From Geminicoccaceae bacterium (lineage in GTDB: Bacteria > Pseudomonadota > Alphaproteobacteria > Geminicoccales > Geminicoccaceae), in contig JANXAZ010000030.1 in assembly GCA_025062095.1 (NCBI GenBank), positions 1-41,460 of the forward strand: a stretch of 41,460 nt of DNA, given 5' to 3'. The translations under genes and the position numbers were made by a program. Numbering within the stretch: position 1 is the stretch's first letter; each line of letters starts with the position of its first letter. Shown here in pieces: positions 1 to 11,665 of the stretch. The notes under the pieces are model-generated. The model was not told the origin of the DNA. It ran no database searches and saw only the letters and a program-made list of their open reading frames with translations.

Positions 1-52
1 GCTCGTGGCCGTTCCAGGTCTTCCATTTCGCGATGAATTCTTCCGGAGTCAT
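1..52 (-). CDS. Partial gene at left edge, N-terminus only; possibly DNA methyltransferase-like
   Basis: Reading the minus strand from ATG at 52 gives 17 residues, [17 protein letters not shown], before the window ends. An in-frame TAG lies three codons upstream of the ATG, so this is the first possible start. The [10 protein letters not shown] opening resembles the first residues of some SAM-dependent DNA methyltransferases of the MmeI-like type, but 17 residues cannot establish a family. It runs in the same direction as kdsB and pheA, 132 bp after pheA, and is separated from pheA by a hairpin. No strong ribosome binding site is visible. Confidence 0.35.
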   Translation of the reverse strand, partial: MTPEEFIAKWKTWNGHE

Positions 53-153
53 GGCCGCTTTCTAGCACGAGGGGCCCGGGCGACGAAGTCGGCGCGGGCG
101 CGGCACACCGGACCGGACGACCGGCTAGCTCGGGAAGGACGAAACGAGCCGCC

Positions 154-176
154 CCCGCGGCCGACCCCGCCGCGGG
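154..176 (-). terminator. Hairpin downstream of pheA
   Basis: A perfect 8-bp inverted repeat (CCCGCGGC and GCCGCGGG, 7-nt loop) begins 9 bases past the pheA stop codon on the minus strand. No T-run follows, so it is at best a weak intrinsic terminator or an RNA 3'-end stabiliser. The position supports a role at the end of the kdsB-pheA transcript. Confidence 0.4.
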
Positions 177-184
177 CTCTACGA

Positions 185-1072
185 TCAGCCCATCCGCTCG
201 CGCAAGGGATCGGCGGGATAGACGCCCAGGATCTCGACGTGATGCGAGAAGAAACGCAGCTCCTCGAAGGCGTAGCGCACCCGATCCTCCTCCGGATGGC
301 CCATGATGTCGGCATAGAACTGAGCCTGCGAGAAAGCTCCGTCGAGATAGGATTCGAGCTTGACCATGTTGACGCCGTTGGTGGCGAATCCCCCGAGCGC
401 CTTGTAGAGCGCCGCCGGACGATTGCGCACGCGGAAGATGAAGGTGGTGATCACCGGTCCGTCGCGCCAGGAGGGCCAGCGCGGCTCGCGCGCGAGCACG
501 AGAAAGCGCGTGGTGTTGTGCTCGGCGTCCTCGATGTCGGTGGCCAGGACCTGAAGACCGTAAATCTCGGCCGCGAGGCGCGAAGCGATGGCGGCCCGGG
601 TAGGGTCCTTCGCGGCCGCGACCTCCGCCGCGGCCCCGGCGGTATCCGCCACCACCTTCGCCCGATAGCCGTGCCGGCGCAAGAACTCCCGGCACTGCCC
701 GATGGCGTGCACGTGGCTCTCGACCACCTCGATCGTCTCCAAGCTCGCCCCGGGGATCGCCAAAAGCTGGTGGTTCACGCGCTGGAAGTGCTCGGCCACG
801 ATGTGCAGGCCGCATCGCGGCAAGAGATGGTGGACGTCGGCGACGCGCCCGGCGACGGAGTTGTCGACCGGGATCATCGCATAGCGCGCCGCACCCTCGC
901 GCACGGCGGCGAAGGCGTCCTCGAAGGACGCGCAGGGCAGGGGCTCGAGTTCCGGATAATGGGTGCGGCAGGCGAGGTGCGAATAGGCACCGGGCTGGCC
1001 CTGGAAGGCGATGCGGTGTTCCGAGGGCAGCGCGCGCATCGGTGCCGAACCGTAATCGTCGAGCGGATTCAC
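185..1072 (-). CDS. pheA: Prephenate dehydratase (PheA, stand-alone PDT-ACT type)
   Basis: This enzyme converts prephenate to phenylpyruvate in phenylalanine biosynthesis, in the cytoplasm. The 295-residue protein has the monofunctional layout. The PDT domain (about residues 20-195) opens with GQPGAYSH and carries the substrate-binding NTTRF near its end. A C-terminal ACT domain (about 205-285) contains [10 protein letters not shown], the usual phenylalanine feedback-binding segment. There is no chorismate mutase domain. The start ATG lies 12 bp after the kdsB stop codon, so the two genes probably form one transcript, an arrangement common in alphaproteobacteria. About 15 residues precede the first conserved position; an internal Met at residue 12 is an alternative start. 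Confidence 0.95.
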   Translation of the reverse strand: MNPLDDYGSAPMRALPSEHRIAFQGQPGAYSHLACRTHYPELEPLPCASFEDAFAAVREGAARYAMIPVDNSVAGRVADVHHLLPRCGLHIVAEHFQRVNHQLLAIPGASLETIEVVESHVHAIGQCREFLRRHGYRAKVVADTAGAAAEVAAAKDPTRAAIASRLAAEIYGLQVLATDIEDAEHNTTRFLVLAREPRWPSWRDGPVITTFIFRVRNRPAALYKALGGFATNGVNMVKLESYLDGAFSQAQFYADIMGHPEEDRVRYAFEELRFFSHHVEILGVYPADPLRERMG

Positions 1073-1084
1073 GGCAACGGCTCC

Positions 1085-1879
1085 TCAAGGATCGGCGAAG
1101 CGAACGGCGAGACGGGCTTCGAGGACGCGGCGGGCGCGCTCGAGATCCTCGGGCGTGTCGACCCCGAAGGGCGCGCTCGCGACGAGCTTGACCCCGATCG
1201 TCATGCCCGCCTCGAGCGCGCGCAGCTGCTCGAGCTTCTCGCGCCGCTCGAGCGGGCTCGGAGCGAGCGCGCAGAAGCGCTCGAGCGCCGCTCGGGTGAA
1301 GGCGTACACGCCGATGTGGTGCCAGATCGGCCCTTCTCCCCAGGGCGCGGGGGCGCGCGTGAAGTACAGCGCGCGGGCGAGGGTCGGATCTTCGGGCAGG
1401 AAACTCGGGATCACCTTGACGACCTGGAATCGCGCGCGGTCTTCGGGATCCGCGCTTTCCACGGCGAGGGTGGAGAGATCGCAGCCCAGGCGCTCCAGGG
1501 GCTCGACCACGCGCGCGAGATCGGCCGGATCGATGGTCGGCAGATCGCCTTGCAGATTGACGATCCGCGCGAAGCGCCGCTCCGGGTCGAGGCGCAGCAG
1601 AGCGCGGAAGATCCGATCGGTCCCGGAGGGCAGCTCGTCCGGTACGACCACCGCTTCCCCGCCCGCGCGCGCGACCGCCTCGGCGATCGGCGGATCGGCC
1701 GCGGCCACGACCACCCGCCCGAGATCGGCCTCCACCGCCCGCCGCCAGACGTGCACGATCATCGGCTCGCCGGCGATCGCGGCGAGCGGCTTGCCCGGCA
1801 GCCGAGTGGCGGCGAGCCGGGCGGGGATCAGGACGATCGTGCGCGACCGCGTGTCGCGGCTGGCGGGCTCGGACGTCAT
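1085..1879 (-). CDS. kdsB: 3-deoxy-manno-octulosonate cytidylyltransferase (CMP-Kdo synthetase)
   Basis: The protein activates Kdo with CTP to form CMP-Kdo for the inner core of lipopolysaccharide. It has 264 residues, close to the family norm. The nucleotide-binding segment [15 protein letters not shown] lies near residue 18. Further family motifs are [11 protein letters not shown], the YFTRAPAPW segment and the C-terminal [12 protein letters not shown]. The chosen ATG at 1879 is preceded by GGAGG, and the 60 or so residues before IPAR in longer readings look non-coding. It is divergent from the cytochrome c gene across a 105-bp spacer that should hold both promoters. It shows that the organism makes Kdo-containing LPS. 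Confidence 0.94.
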   Translation of the reverse strand: MTSEPASRDTRSRTIVLIPARLAATRLPGKPLAAIAGEPMIVHVWRRAVEADLGRVVVAAADPPIAEAVARAGGEAVVVPDELPSGTDRIFRALLRLDPERRFARIVNLQGDLPTIDPADLARVVEPLERLGCDLSTLAVESADPEDRARFQVVKVIPSFLPEDPTLARALYFTRAPAPWGEGPIWHHIGVYAFTRAALERFCALAPSPLERREKLEQLRALEAGMTIGVKLVASAPFGVDTPEDLERARRVLEARLAVRFADP

Positions 1880-1984
1880 CCTCCATACTCGCGGCGCGCC
1901 GCCCGGGGCGGTGGCACCGGACCCGAGGCGCGGATGTCCGCGGGGCCGGTTCCTCGGGACAACGGAGCGGGAACGACGGCAGCT

Positions 1985-2530
1985 ATGGCATCCTCTCTCG
2001 AAGGCAACAAGATCGCCGGCGCGATCCTCACGGCCGGGATCATCGCCGTGGGCTCCTCGGTGCTCACCCACGAGTTCCTCTACAAGCCCCATGTCCCCAA
2101 GGAACGCGCCTACGTCGTGGCACCGGCGGGCGAGGCGGCCCCCAAAGAGGCCGCGGCGGCCGCACCGGTGGCGCCGATCGCGGTGCGCCTGGCGAGCGCG
2201 GATGTCGAGCGCGGCAAGGCGGCGGCCAAGAAATGCGCTTCTTGCCACACCTTCGAGAAAGGCGGCAAGAACGGCGTGGGTCCCAATCTGTGGGGGGTGG
2301 TCGACGCGCCCAAAGGCCACGTCGCCGGTTTCGCCTATTCCGCCGCGCTCACGGGGATGGGCGGGACGTGGGATTACGAGGCGCTCGATGCCTTCCTCGC
2401 CAATCCCAAGGCGTACATGCCGGGGACCAAGATGAGCTTCGCCGGCATTTCCAAGCCCGACGAGCGGGCCGACGTCATCGCTTACCTGCGCTCGCTCGCC
2501 GACCGGCCCGCGCCGCTTCCCGGCGGTTGA
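1985..2530 (+). CDS. Membrane-anchored class I cytochrome c (CycM/c552 type)
   Basis: This 181-residue protein has one uncleaved N-terminal membrane segment (about residues 9-27), an Ala/Pro-rich linker (45-68) and a class I cytochrome c domain. Heme is bound covalently at C84-A-S-C87-H88, with Met150 in PGTKMSF as the expected sixth ligand. The layout matches CycM-type periplasmic electron carriers that link the bc1 complex to terminal oxidases. That role is inferred from the family. The ATG at 1985 is used because it directly precedes the anchor; a Met 17 codons upstream is possible. The stop codon is 9 bp before the next gene. Confidence 0.9.
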   Translation: MASSLEGNKIAGAILTAGIIAVGSSVLTHEFLYKPHVPKERAYVVAPAGEAAPKEAAAAAPVAPIAVRLASADVERGKAAAKKCASCHTFEKGGKNGVGPNLWGVVDAPKGHVAGFAYSAALTGMGGTWDYEALDAFLANPKAYMPGTKMSFAGISKPDERADVIAYLRSLADRPAPLPGG

Positions 2531-2539
2531 GCCCCGGCC

Positions 2540-3322
2540 TTGGACCGCGTCCCGAGCGAACTCGTCGCCTTCGCCCATCGCTTGGCGGATGCCGCGGGCG
2601 AGATCCAGCGGCGCTGGTTCCGCCGGCCGGTGGCGGTGGACACCAAGCCGGATGCGAGCCCGGTGACCATCGCCGACCGCGAGGCGGAGGCGATCATGCG
2701 CGAGCTCGTCGCCCGTCACCGGCCCGAGGACGGGATCTTGGGCGAGGAGCACGGCCGCGAGCGGCTCGATGCCGAATGGGTGTGGGTGTTCGATCCCATC
2801 GACGGCACCAAGTCGTTTCTGGCCGGCCGGCCGCTCTTCGTCACCCTCGTCGGCCTGCTGCGCGAAGGCCGGCCGGTCCTCGGGCTCGTCGACCAGGCGA
2901 TCGCGGGCGAGCGCTGGTTGGGCGTGGCCGGGCGCCCCACCCTCTTCAACGGCCGCCCCTGCCGCTGCCGCCCCTGTGCCGAGCTCGACGCCGCCTTCTT
3001 GGCGTGCACGAGCCCGCAGATGTTCCGCCGCGACGAAGAGCGCGCGGCCTTCGCCCGCCTGCTCGCCCGCGTGCGCCAGGCGATCTGGGGTGGGGACGCT
3101 TACGGCAGCGGGCTTCTGGCCCTTGGCTTTCTCGACCTCGTGGTCGAAGCCGACCTCGAGCCCTACGACGTCTTGCCGCTCGTGCCGGTCATCGAAGGTG
3201 CGGGCGGGCGCGTCTCCGACTGGCAGGGGCGGGCGCCGGGTCTCGCCTCCGATCAGCGCATGGTGGCGGCGGGCGATCCGCGCCTGCACGCCCGGGCGCT
3301 CTCGGTGCTCGCGGGGCGCTGA
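2540..3322 (+). CDS. hisN: Histidinol-phosphatase of the inositol monophosphatase family
   Basis: This 260-residue Mg-dependent phosphatase belongs to the inositol monophosphatase superfamily. Metal-binding motifs are GEE at 68-70 and DPIDGT at 85-90, followed by WGGDAY near 180. DPIDGTKSF and WGGDAY are typical of the HisN type that dephosphorylates histidinol phosphate in histidine synthesis. Relatives that act on inositol monophosphate or PAP share the fold, so the substrate is less certain than the fold. Translation starts at TTG (2540), 9 bp after the cytochrome stop codon, with only a weak ribosome binding site. Co-transcription with the cytochrome gene is likely. Confidence 0.85.
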   Translation: MDRVPSELVAFAHRLADAAGEIQRRWFRRPVAVDTKPDASPVTIADREAEAIMRELVARHRPEDGILGEEHGRERLDAEWVWVFDPIDGTKSFLAGRPLFVTLVGLLREGRPVLGLVDQAIAGERWLGVAGRPTLFNGRPCRCRPCAELDAAFLACTSPQMFRRDEERAAFARLLARVRQAIWGGDAYGSGLLALGFLDLVVEADLEPYDVLPLVPVIEGAGGRVSDWQGRAPGLASDQRMVAAGDPRLHARALSVLAGR

Positions 3323-3342
3323 CGCTTCCGCGAGCCGGCCTT

Positions 3343-3363
3343 CGCCTCTAGCTTTTCGAGGCG
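3343..3363 (+). terminator. Small hairpin between hisN and yejA
   Basis: A 6-bp inverted repeat (CGCCTC and GAGGCG) with a 9-nt loop containing TTTT lies 20 bp past the hisN stop codon and 31 bp before the yejA start. It may end the hisN transcript or sit in the yejA leader. There is no T-run after the stem, so support is weak. Confidence 0.25.
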
Positions 3364-3394
3364 TACGCGAGGTACGCGGCGCGGAGGAATCGCG

Positions 3395-5254
3395 ATGCTC
3401 GAGCGGGCGGTGGCATCGAGGGCGGCGCGGGCGACCCTTCTGGTCGCGCTGTGGGCCGCGTCCGCTGCGGCCGAAGAGGTGCGGCCGGTGCACGGGGTGG
3501 CGATGCACGGCGCACCGGCCCTGCCCCCCGATTTCGCGCATCTGCCCTATGCCGATCCGGAAGCGCCCAAAGGCGGCAGGCTCACGCTCGCCGCGATCGG
3601 CACCTTCGACAATCTCAATCCCTTCATTCTCAAGGGCAACGACGCCGCCGGCTCGGGCCTGCCCTTCGAGAGCCTCACGGTGCAGAACCTCGACGAGGCC
3701 TTCAGCGAATACGGGCTCCTCGCCGAGACGATCGAGATGCCCTCCGACCGCTCCTGGGTCGCCTTCACGCTCAGACCCCAGGCGCGCTGGCACGACGGCC
3801 GACCGGTGACGGTCGACGACGTCGCCTTCTCGCTCGAGATCCTGAAGTCCAAAGGCGAGCCGTTCTATCGCGCTTATTACGCGAACGTGGTGCGCGCGGA
3901 AGCGGCGGGCGAACGCCGCGTCAAGTTCGTCTTCGACGGCACGATCAACCGCGAGCTCCCGCTCATCGTCGGCCAGATGCCGATCCTGCCCAAGCATTAC
4001 TGGCAGGGGCGCGAGTTCGACAAGACCACGCTCGAACCGCCGCTCGGCTCCGGCGCCTATCGCGTCAAGTCCGTCGATCCCGGTCGTTCGATCACCTACG
4101 AACGCGTGCCGGATTACTGGGGCGCGGACGTACCGGTCATGCGCGGCCGCTACAATTACGACGAGATCCGCTACGTGTATTTCCGCGACCCCAACGTCGC
4201 CCTCGAGGCGCTCAAGGCGGGCGAGTTCGATCTGCGCATCGAGAACAGCTCGCGCTTCTGGGCCACCGGCTACACCGGCCCGGCGGTCGAGCGCGGCCTG
4301 ATCAAGAAGGAGGCGATCCCGCGCGAGGGCGGGGCGGGCATGCAGGGCTTCGTCTTCAACCTGCGCCGACCGGTGTTCAAGAACCGAGCGCTGCGCGAAG
4401 CGCTCAACTACGCCTTCGATTTCGAGTGGACGCAGAAAAATCTCTTCTACGGGCATTACGTCCGCACCGAGAGCTATTTCCCGAACAGCGAGCTCGGCGC
4501 CCGCGCGCCCATCTCGCCGGCCGAGCGCGCCCTGCTGGAGCCGTTCCGCGATCGCTTGCCGCGCGAGGTGTTCGAGAAGGTCTACGAAGCGCCCAGGACC
4601 GACGGATCCGGCAACATCCGCGAGAATTTGCGCAAAGCCTTCGAGATCTTGAAGGCCGGCGGCTACGAGGTGCGCCAGGGCAAGCTCGTCGAGGTCGCCA
4701 CCGGCGCACCGGTGAGCTTCGAGATCCTCCTCGACCAGGGCGGGCTCTTCGAGCGCATCGTCGGGCCCTTCGTCAAGAACCTCGAAAGGCTCGGGGTCGA
4801 AGCGCGCGTGCGCGTGGTCGACGACGCCCAGTACCAGCGCCGACTCGAGGAGTTCGACTACGACATGGTCGTGGCGGTGTTCCCGCAGAGCCTCTCGCCC
4901 GGCAACGAGCAGCGCAACTTCTGGAGCTCGGCGGCGGCGCGCCAGCCGGGCTCGCGCAACTTGATCGGCATCGAAGATCCCGTCGTCGACCATCTCGTCG
5001 ACAGGATCATCCAGGCCCCGGATCGCGAGGCGCTGATCACCGCCTGCCGCGCTCTCGACCGCGTCCTCATCTGGGGCCATTACGTCATCCCGCACTGGCA
5101 CAATCGCGAGACCTGGATCGCGATGTGGGACAAGTTCGGACGCGCGCCCAGACAGCCGCGCTACGGCCTCGACATCTTCGCCTGGTGGATCGACCCGGCG
5201 AAGGAGCGCGCGCTTCTCGAAGCCCGCCGCGCCGCCGGGCTCGTGCCGCGCTGA
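3395..5254 (+). CDS. yejA: Periplasmic peptide-binding protein of a YejABEF-type ABC importer
   Basis: This is a 619-residue family 5 extracellular solute-binding protein. Residues 1-26 form a signal peptide ending ASAAA, before EEVRP. The segment [15 protein letters not shown], then TFDNLNPF, is characteristic of YejA, which captures oligopeptides and, in some bacteria, microcin C-type peptide-nucleotides. The ATG at 3395 follows GGAGG at 3383-3387 with good spacing. It is the first gene of a complete yejABEF set, followed after 16 bp by yejB. In other bacteria YejABEF also helps resist cationic peptides; that role here is only an analogy. Confidence 0.93.
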   Translation: MLERAVASRAARATLLVALWAASAAAEEVRPVHGVAMHGAPALPPDFAHLPYADPEAPKGGRLTLAAIGTFDNLNPFILKGNDAAGSGLPFESLTVQNLDEAFSEYGLLAETIEMPSDRSWVAFTLRPQARWHDGRPVTVDDVAFSLEILKSKGEPFYRAYYANVVRAEAAGERRVKFVFDGTINRELPLIVGQMPILPKHYWQGREFDKTTLEPPLGSGAYRVKSVDPGRSITYERVPDYWGADVPVMRGRYNYDEIRYVYFRDPNVALEALKAGEFDLRIENSSRFWATGYTGPAVERGLIKKEAIPREGGAGMQGFVFNLRRPVFKNRALREALNYAFDFEWTQKNLFYGHYVRTESYFPNSELGARAPISPAERALLEPFRDRLPREVFEKVYEAPRTDGSGNIRENLRKAFEILKAGGYEVRQGKLVEVATGAPVSFEILLDQGGLFERIVGPFVKNLERLGVEARVRVVDDAQYQRRLEEFDYDMVVAVFPQSLSPGNEQRNFWSSAAARQPGSRNLIGIEDPVVDHLVDRIIQAPDREALITACRALDRVLIWGHYVIPHWHNRETWIAMWDKFGRAPRQPRYGLDIFAWWIDPAKERALLEARRAAGLVPR

Positions 5255-5270
5255 GGTCGCGTTTCGGCCG

Positions 5271-6386
5271 ATGCTCGCCTACATCTTGCGGCGGCTGCTC
5301 CTCGTCGTCCCCACGCTCTTCGGCATCCTCCTCGTCAACTTCGTCGTCGTTCAGGCCGCACCCGGCGGGCCGATCGAAAAGATCCTCGCCGAGCTCACCG
5401 GGACCGGGGCCGGCGCGACGGCGCGGCTCACCGGAGGCGGTGCCGGCAGCGAGACGGGGCCGCTCCCGGCCGCCCAACAAGCCCAAGGCGGCGGACCGGC
5501 GGGGATTTACCGCGGCGCCCAGGGCCTGCCGCCGGAGCTGATCGCGCAGCTCGAGCGCCAATTCGGCTTCGATCGCCCGGCGCACGAGCGCTTCTTGAAG
5601 ATGCTGTGGGATTATCTGCGGTTCGATTTCGGCACGAGCTATTTCCGCGACCGCACCGTGATCGAGCTCGTCCTGGAGAAAATGCCGGTTTCGATCTCGC
5701 TCGGCGTGTGGACGACGCTCTTGACCTATCTCGTCTCGATCCCCCTCGGCATCGCGAAGGCGGTGCGCGACGGCACGCGTTTCGACGTCTGGACGAGCGG
5801 GGTAATCGTGGTCGGCTACGCCATTCCTTCTTTTCTCTTCGCGCTTTTGCTCATCGTCTTGTTCGCGGGCGGGAGCTACTGGCAGATCTTTCCGCTGCGC
5901 GGCCTCGTCTCCGACCATTTCTGGGAGCTGTCGTGGCCGGAGCGCATCCTCGATTACCTGTGGCACATGGTGCTGCCGATCTCGGCCATGGTCGTGGGCT
6001 CCTTCGCCACGCTCACCATGCTGACCAAGAACAGCTTCCTCGAGGAGATCAACAAACAATACGTGATCACCGCTCGCGCCAAGGGCCTTTCGCCTCGGCG
6101 CGTGCTCTACGGGCACGTCTTCCGCAACGCCATGCTCATCGTGATCGCCGGTTTTCCTTCCGCTTTCGTCGGCATGCTGTTCACCGGCGCGCTCCTGATC
6201 GAAATCATTTTCTCGCTCGACGGTCTCGGCCTTCTCGGTTACGAAGCGGCGCTCAATCGCGACTATCCGTTGATGTTCGGAACGCTCTACATCTTCACCC
6301 TTCTCGGTCTTCTCATGAAGATCGTTTCCGATCTGACCTATGTCGTCGTCGATCCCCGCATCGACTTCGAGGCGCGGACGGCTTGA
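5271..6386 (+). CDS. yejB: Inner-membrane permease YejB
   Basis: This 371-residue binding-protein-dependent permease opens with [18 protein letters not shown], the first membrane segment typical of DppB/OppB/YejB proteins. A Gly/Ala-rich periplasmic insert (about residues 43-85) is followed by the [16 protein letters not shown] region seen in YejB. The core transport domain has about five more helices. Its coupling loop is around [19 protein letters not shown], where the EAA motif contacts the ATPase. It pairs with YejE to form the pore. It lies 16 bp after yejA and 3 bp before yejE. Confidence 0.93.
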   Translation: MLAYILRRLLLVVPTLFGILLVNFVVVQAAPGGPIEKILAELTGTGAGATARLTGGGAGSETGPLPAAQQAQGGGPAGIYRGAQGLPPELIAQLERQFGFDRPAHERFLKMLWDYLRFDFGTSYFRDRTVIELVLEKMPVSISLGVWTTLLTYLVSIPLGIAKAVRDGTRFDVWTSGVIVVGYAIPSFLFALLLIVLFAGGSYWQIFPLRGLVSDHFWELSWPERILDYLWHMVLPISAMVVGSFATLTMLTKNSFLEEINKQYVITARAKGLSPRRVLYGHVFRNAMLIVIAGFPSAFVGMLFTGALLIEIIFSLDGLGLLGYEAALNRDYPLMFGTLYIFTLLGLLMKIVSDLTYVVVDPRIDFEARTA

Positions 6387-6389
6387 ACG

Positions 6390-7462
6390 ATGCCGACCAC
6401 CGTCGTTCGCCGCCAACGGGTGCGGTTCCTCGGGCTCACCTTGGCGTTGACGCCCATCGGGGCGCGGCGGCTGGCGAATTTCGAGCGCAACCGCCGCGGC
6501 GCGGTGAGCCTGCGCATCTTCCTTTTCCTTTTCGTTCTCAGCCTGTTCGCGGAAGTCCTCGCCAACGATCGCCCGCTGCTCGTCCGCTACGACGGGGCGT
6601 TCTACGTGCCTTTCCTCGTCGCCTATCCGGAGACGACGTTCGGCGGCCTGTTCCCCACCGAAGCCGACTATCACGATCCCGAGGTGCGCGCGCTCATCGA
6701 AGAGAAGGGATGGATGATCTGGCCGCCGATCCCCTATCGCTGGGACACCGTCGCCAAGGACCTCCCCGGCCCCGCCCCCTCCCCGCCCGACGCGCGCCAT
6801 TGGCTCGGCACCGACGATCAGGCGCGCGACGTCCTGGCGCGCGTGATCTACGGCTTTCGCATCTCGGTCCTGTTCGGGTTGATCTTGACGCTTTTGAGCT
6901 CGATCATCGGGATCGTGATGGGCGCGATCCAGGGTTGGTTCGGGGGCTGGGTCGATCTCGGCCTCCAGCGTTTCCTCGAGATCTGGGGCGGGCTTCCCGT
7001 CCTCTATCTTCTGATCATCATCGCGTCGTTCTTGACACCGGGATTCTGGACCCTCCTCGGCGTCATGCTCTTGTTTTCGTGGATGAGCCTGGTCGACGTG
7101 GTGCGCGCCGAGTTCTTGCGCGCGCGCAACTTCGATTTCGTGCGCGCCGCGCGCGCGTTGGGCGCTTCGAATCTCGCGCTCATGTTCCGGCACGTCCTGC
7201 CCAACGCCATGGTCTCGGCGCTGACCTTTCTGCCCTTCGTCCTCAACGGCTCGATCACCACGCTCACGAGCCTGGATTTTCTGGGCTTCGGCCTGCCCCC
7301 CGGCTCGCCTTCGCTGGGCGAGCTCCTCGCCCAGGGCAAGAACAACCTCCAGGCCCCTTGGCTGGGTCTCACCGGCTTCGTCGTCGTCGCGACCATGTTG
7401 TCGCTTCTCGTCTTCGTCGGCGAGGCGGTGCGCGACGCCTTCGATCCCAGGAAGACCTTCCG

Positions 7463-7466
<4 letters not shown>
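6390..7466 (+). CDS. yejE: Inner-membrane permease YejE
   Basis: This 358-residue second permease subunit begins with a cytoplasmic segment, LTPIGARRLANFERNRRGA, also seen in YejE. A membrane helix follows (about 45-62), then a long periplasmic stretch including FGGLFPTEADYHD and the HWLGTDDQARDVLARVIYG motif of DppC/OppC/YejE proteins. The C-terminal half carries the membrane domain with the EAA loop ARALGASNLALMFRHVLPN. It overlaps the ATPase gene by 4 bases (GTGA), which indicates translational coupling. Confidence 0.93.
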
Positions 7467-9103
<1,637 letters not shown>

Positions 9104-9629
9104 ACCGTCCGCGGCCGCAAGGGTTCGCGCTGCGCTCTCGGGCAGCGGCTCCGACGACGAAGCGCCGCGCCGCGGCGAAAGCCCGAAAAGCCGCGCGGCG
9201 AGAAAGCCGATCGCGATCCGCGCGTCGGTGCGGCCGGCGGGACGAGGGCGATGCCCGCGGCTCCCTCGGGCGCGGGCCGAAAAGGCGCGACGATCGAAAG
9301 ACGTCGGCCGAGCGCCCGAAGATTTCCCGCGACGCGGCGGAGGAGAGCCGGTTGCGATCGGCGAGCGAGGGCCGGTCGCTCGGGAGGACGCGCCCGATCT
9401 TCGCCGGAAGCGGTCGTTCGAACGCAGGGGCTCGGAAGGAAAACGGTTCTTCCGGTCCGAGCGCGAGGCCGAGGCCCGAACCGTGCGGTCCCGGCGCGCG
9501 AAGCGGCGTTCCGGCCTCGAGGAGCCGAAGGGGGAGGTGCCCCGGACGCTCGGGTGTTCGGGACCGAGAACGCGGGGCTCCTTCGCCGATCTCCCCGCGA
9601 GCGGTCGCACCCCAGACGCGGGCGTGTTT
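9104..9629. other. Long spacer between convergent yejF and the dehydratase gene; no gene seen
   Basis: No reading frame here resembles a protein. Open frames exist on both strands but encode low-complexity Arg/Ser/Ala/Gly-rich strings, as expected from random DNA of very high GC content. A weak 6-bp hairpin at 9128-9147 (CGCTGC and GCAGCG), about 25 bp past the yejF stop codon, could help end that transcript. No T-run follows it. I see no tRNA, repeat array or IS remnant. Confidence 0.6.
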
Positions 9630-11432
9630 TCAATGATTGCGGCGCGGTGCGGGGCCGTGGGTTTCGACGATGCGGAGATGGAGCACCGCGGGCTCGAGAC
9701 AGGCTCCGGTCGAGAGCTGGCCCACGAGCGAGCGGTAGATCTCCTGCCAGGGCGTCTGCGAGGGCGGGATCGGGGGTTTCGTGTGCGCCAACTCCGCGCG
9801 ACGGCGCGCGATCTCCTCCTCGCTCAAGAGCACGTCGAGGCGCCGAGCGTGCAGGTCGAGCCGCACCCGGTCGCCGGTGCGCAGGATGGCGAGGTTGCCG
9901 CCCACCGCCGCCTCCGGCGAGGCGTTCAGGATCGAGGGGCTCTCGGAGGTGCCCGACTGCCGGCCGTCGCCGATCGTCGGCAGGGCCCGGATTCCTTTCT
10001 CGATGAGCCTCTTGGGCGGGCGCATGTTCACCACCTCGGCCGCCCCCGGATATCCCACCGGCCCACAATAGCGGATGAACAAGAACGAATTCTCGTCGAT
10101 GTCGAGATCGGGATCGTCGATACGCGCGTGATAATCTTCCGGACCGTCGAAGACCACCGCCTTGCCCTCGAACACGCCGGGATGTTCGGGATGTTCGAGA
10201 TACTTCTTGCGGAACTCGTCGCTGATGACGGAGGTCTTCATGACCGCGGCATCGAACAGGTTCCCCGAGACGATGAGAAAACCGGCTTCGGGCTTGAGCG
10301 GATCGGAATAGGGACGGATCACGCGCCGATCGCTCGCGAAAGGCACGCTCTCGAGGTTCTCGGCCACCGTCTTGCCGGTGCAGGTGAGGGCGTCCCCGTG
10401 GAGCCGACCGGCGGCCAGGAGCTCCTTCATCACCGCCGGCAGCCCGCCCGCGCGGTAGTATTCCTCGCACAGATATTCACCCGCGGGCTGGACGTTGACC
10501 AGAAGAGGCACGTCGCGGCCGAGTTCCCAATCCTCGATGGTGAGCGGCACGCCCATGTGCCGCGCGATGGCGATCAGATGCGGCGGACAATTCGTCGAAG
10601 CGCCGATCGCCGCGGCGCAGACGATGGCGTTTTCGAACGCCTTGCGCGTCATGATCTTGGACGGCTTGAGATCCTCCCGGACCATCTGCACGATGCGCTT
10701 GCCGGTGGCGTAGGCCATCTGCGCCCGCTCGCGGTAGGGTGCGGGAATGGCGGCGCAGCCGGGAAGGCTCATGCCGAGGGCTTCGGCCATCGCGTTCATG
10801 GAAGACGCGGTGCCCATGGTGTTGCAGTGCCCGATCGACGGCGCCGAAGCGAGGGCCATCTCCATGAACTCGTCGTAGCCGATCTCGCCTTTGGCGTAGA
10901 GCCGGCGCGCTTCCCAGATGATCGTGCCGGAGCCCGCGCGCGCCCCTTTGTAATATCCGTTGAGCATCGGCCCGCCCGAGAGCACGATCGCTGGAATGTC
11001 GACCGTCGCTGCACCCATGAGAAGAGCCGGCGTGGTCTTGTCGCAACCGGTCGTCAACACCACCCCGTCGATCGGATAGCCCCACAGGATCTCGACGAGC
11101 GAGAGATACTGGAGGTTGCGGTCGAGCATGGCGGTGGGGCGCTTGCCGGTCTCCTGGATCGGGTGGACCGGGAATTCGAGCGGGATCCCGCCCGCGTCGC
11201 GCACGCCGTCGGCGACGCGCTTGGCGAGCTCGAGGTGATGGCGGTTGCAGGGCGCGAGATCCGAGCCGGTCTGGGCGATGCCGATGATCGGCCGGCCCGA
11301 CTGCAGCTCTTCGCGGGTGAGGCCGAAGTTCACGTATTTTTCGAGATACAGAGCCGTCATGTCCGGCTCGCTGCGATCGTCCCACCAGGCCTGCGACCGC
11401 AGCCGCCTTCCGTTTCCGCTCCCCTGCGCCAT
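9630..11432 (-). CDS. xylD: IlvD/Edd-family sugar-acid dehydratase, D-xylonate dehydratase type
   Basis: This 600-residue iron-sulfur dehydratase should remove water from a pentonate such as D-xylonate to give 2-keto-3-deoxypentonate. Cluster cysteines are visible at C62 (APCNRHH), C130 ([10 protein letters not shown]) and C203 ([12 protein letters not shown]). Late conserved segments are GAAEVVNM and [19 protein letters not shown]. The opening ([14 protein letters not shown]) and the closing RRNH resemble the Caulobacter xylonate dehydratase as I recall it, more than IlvD or Edd. L-arabonate or D-galactonate are alternative substrates. The ATG follows GGAGG with 7-bp spacing. It stands alone, without an adjacent xylose dehydrogenase, lactonase or regulator, so the pathway is not confirmed by context. 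Confidence 0.82.
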   Translation of the reverse strand: MAQGSGNGRRLRSQAWWDDRSEPDMTALYLEKYVNFGLTREELQSGRPIIGIAQTGSDLAPCNRHHLELAKRVADGVRDAGGIPLEFPVHPIQETGKRPTAMLDRNLQYLSLVEILWGYPIDGVVLTTGCDKTTPALLMGAATVDIPAIVLSGGPMLNGYYKGARAGSGTIIWEARRLYAKGEIGYDEFMEMALASAPSIGHCNTMGTASSMNAMAEALGMSLPGCAAIPAPYRERAQMAYATGKRIVQMVREDLKPSKIMTRKAFENAIVCAAAIGASTNCPPHLIAIARHMGVPLTIEDWELGRDVPLLVNVQPAGEYLCEEYYRAGGLPAVMKELLAAGRLHGDALTCTGKTVAENLESVPFASDRRVIRPYSDPLKPEAGFLIVSGNLFDAAVMKTSVISDEFRKKYLEHPEHPGVFEGKAVVFDGPEDYHARIDDPDLDIDENSFLFIRYCGPVGYPGAAEVVNMRPPKRLIEKGIRALPTIGDGRQSGTSESPSILNASPEAAVGGNLAILRTGDRVRLDLHARRLDVLLSEEEIARRRAELAHTKPPIPPSQTPWQEIYRSLVGQLSTGACLEPAVLHLRIVETHGPAPRRNH

Positions 11433-11665
11433 GACCGCGCCTCCGACCTTGCCGCGCGAGCTTCAACGCCGCGACCGCCGCCGCGTCAAGCGGCAGGCCC
11501 CGTCCCCCGAGCGCGACCCGTGCTCGGCGTCGACGAACGCTCAACCTCCGCCGGTCACGGGGAGGGCGTGCGACCGGCGACGAACTCCGCTCGACGCCGC
11601 GACCGCTTCGCGAGACGTTCTTTCGGATGCTCGCCCTCGTCGGGCCGGTGCTCGCCCGGCTCGGA

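Noticed and set aside
1085-5101. Minus-strand open frame of over 1300 codons opposite hisN and yejA
   Set aside because: Only its last 264 codons (kdsB) resemble a protein. The rest is Arg/Asp/Glu/His-rich antisense of strongly GC-biased genes on the plus strand.
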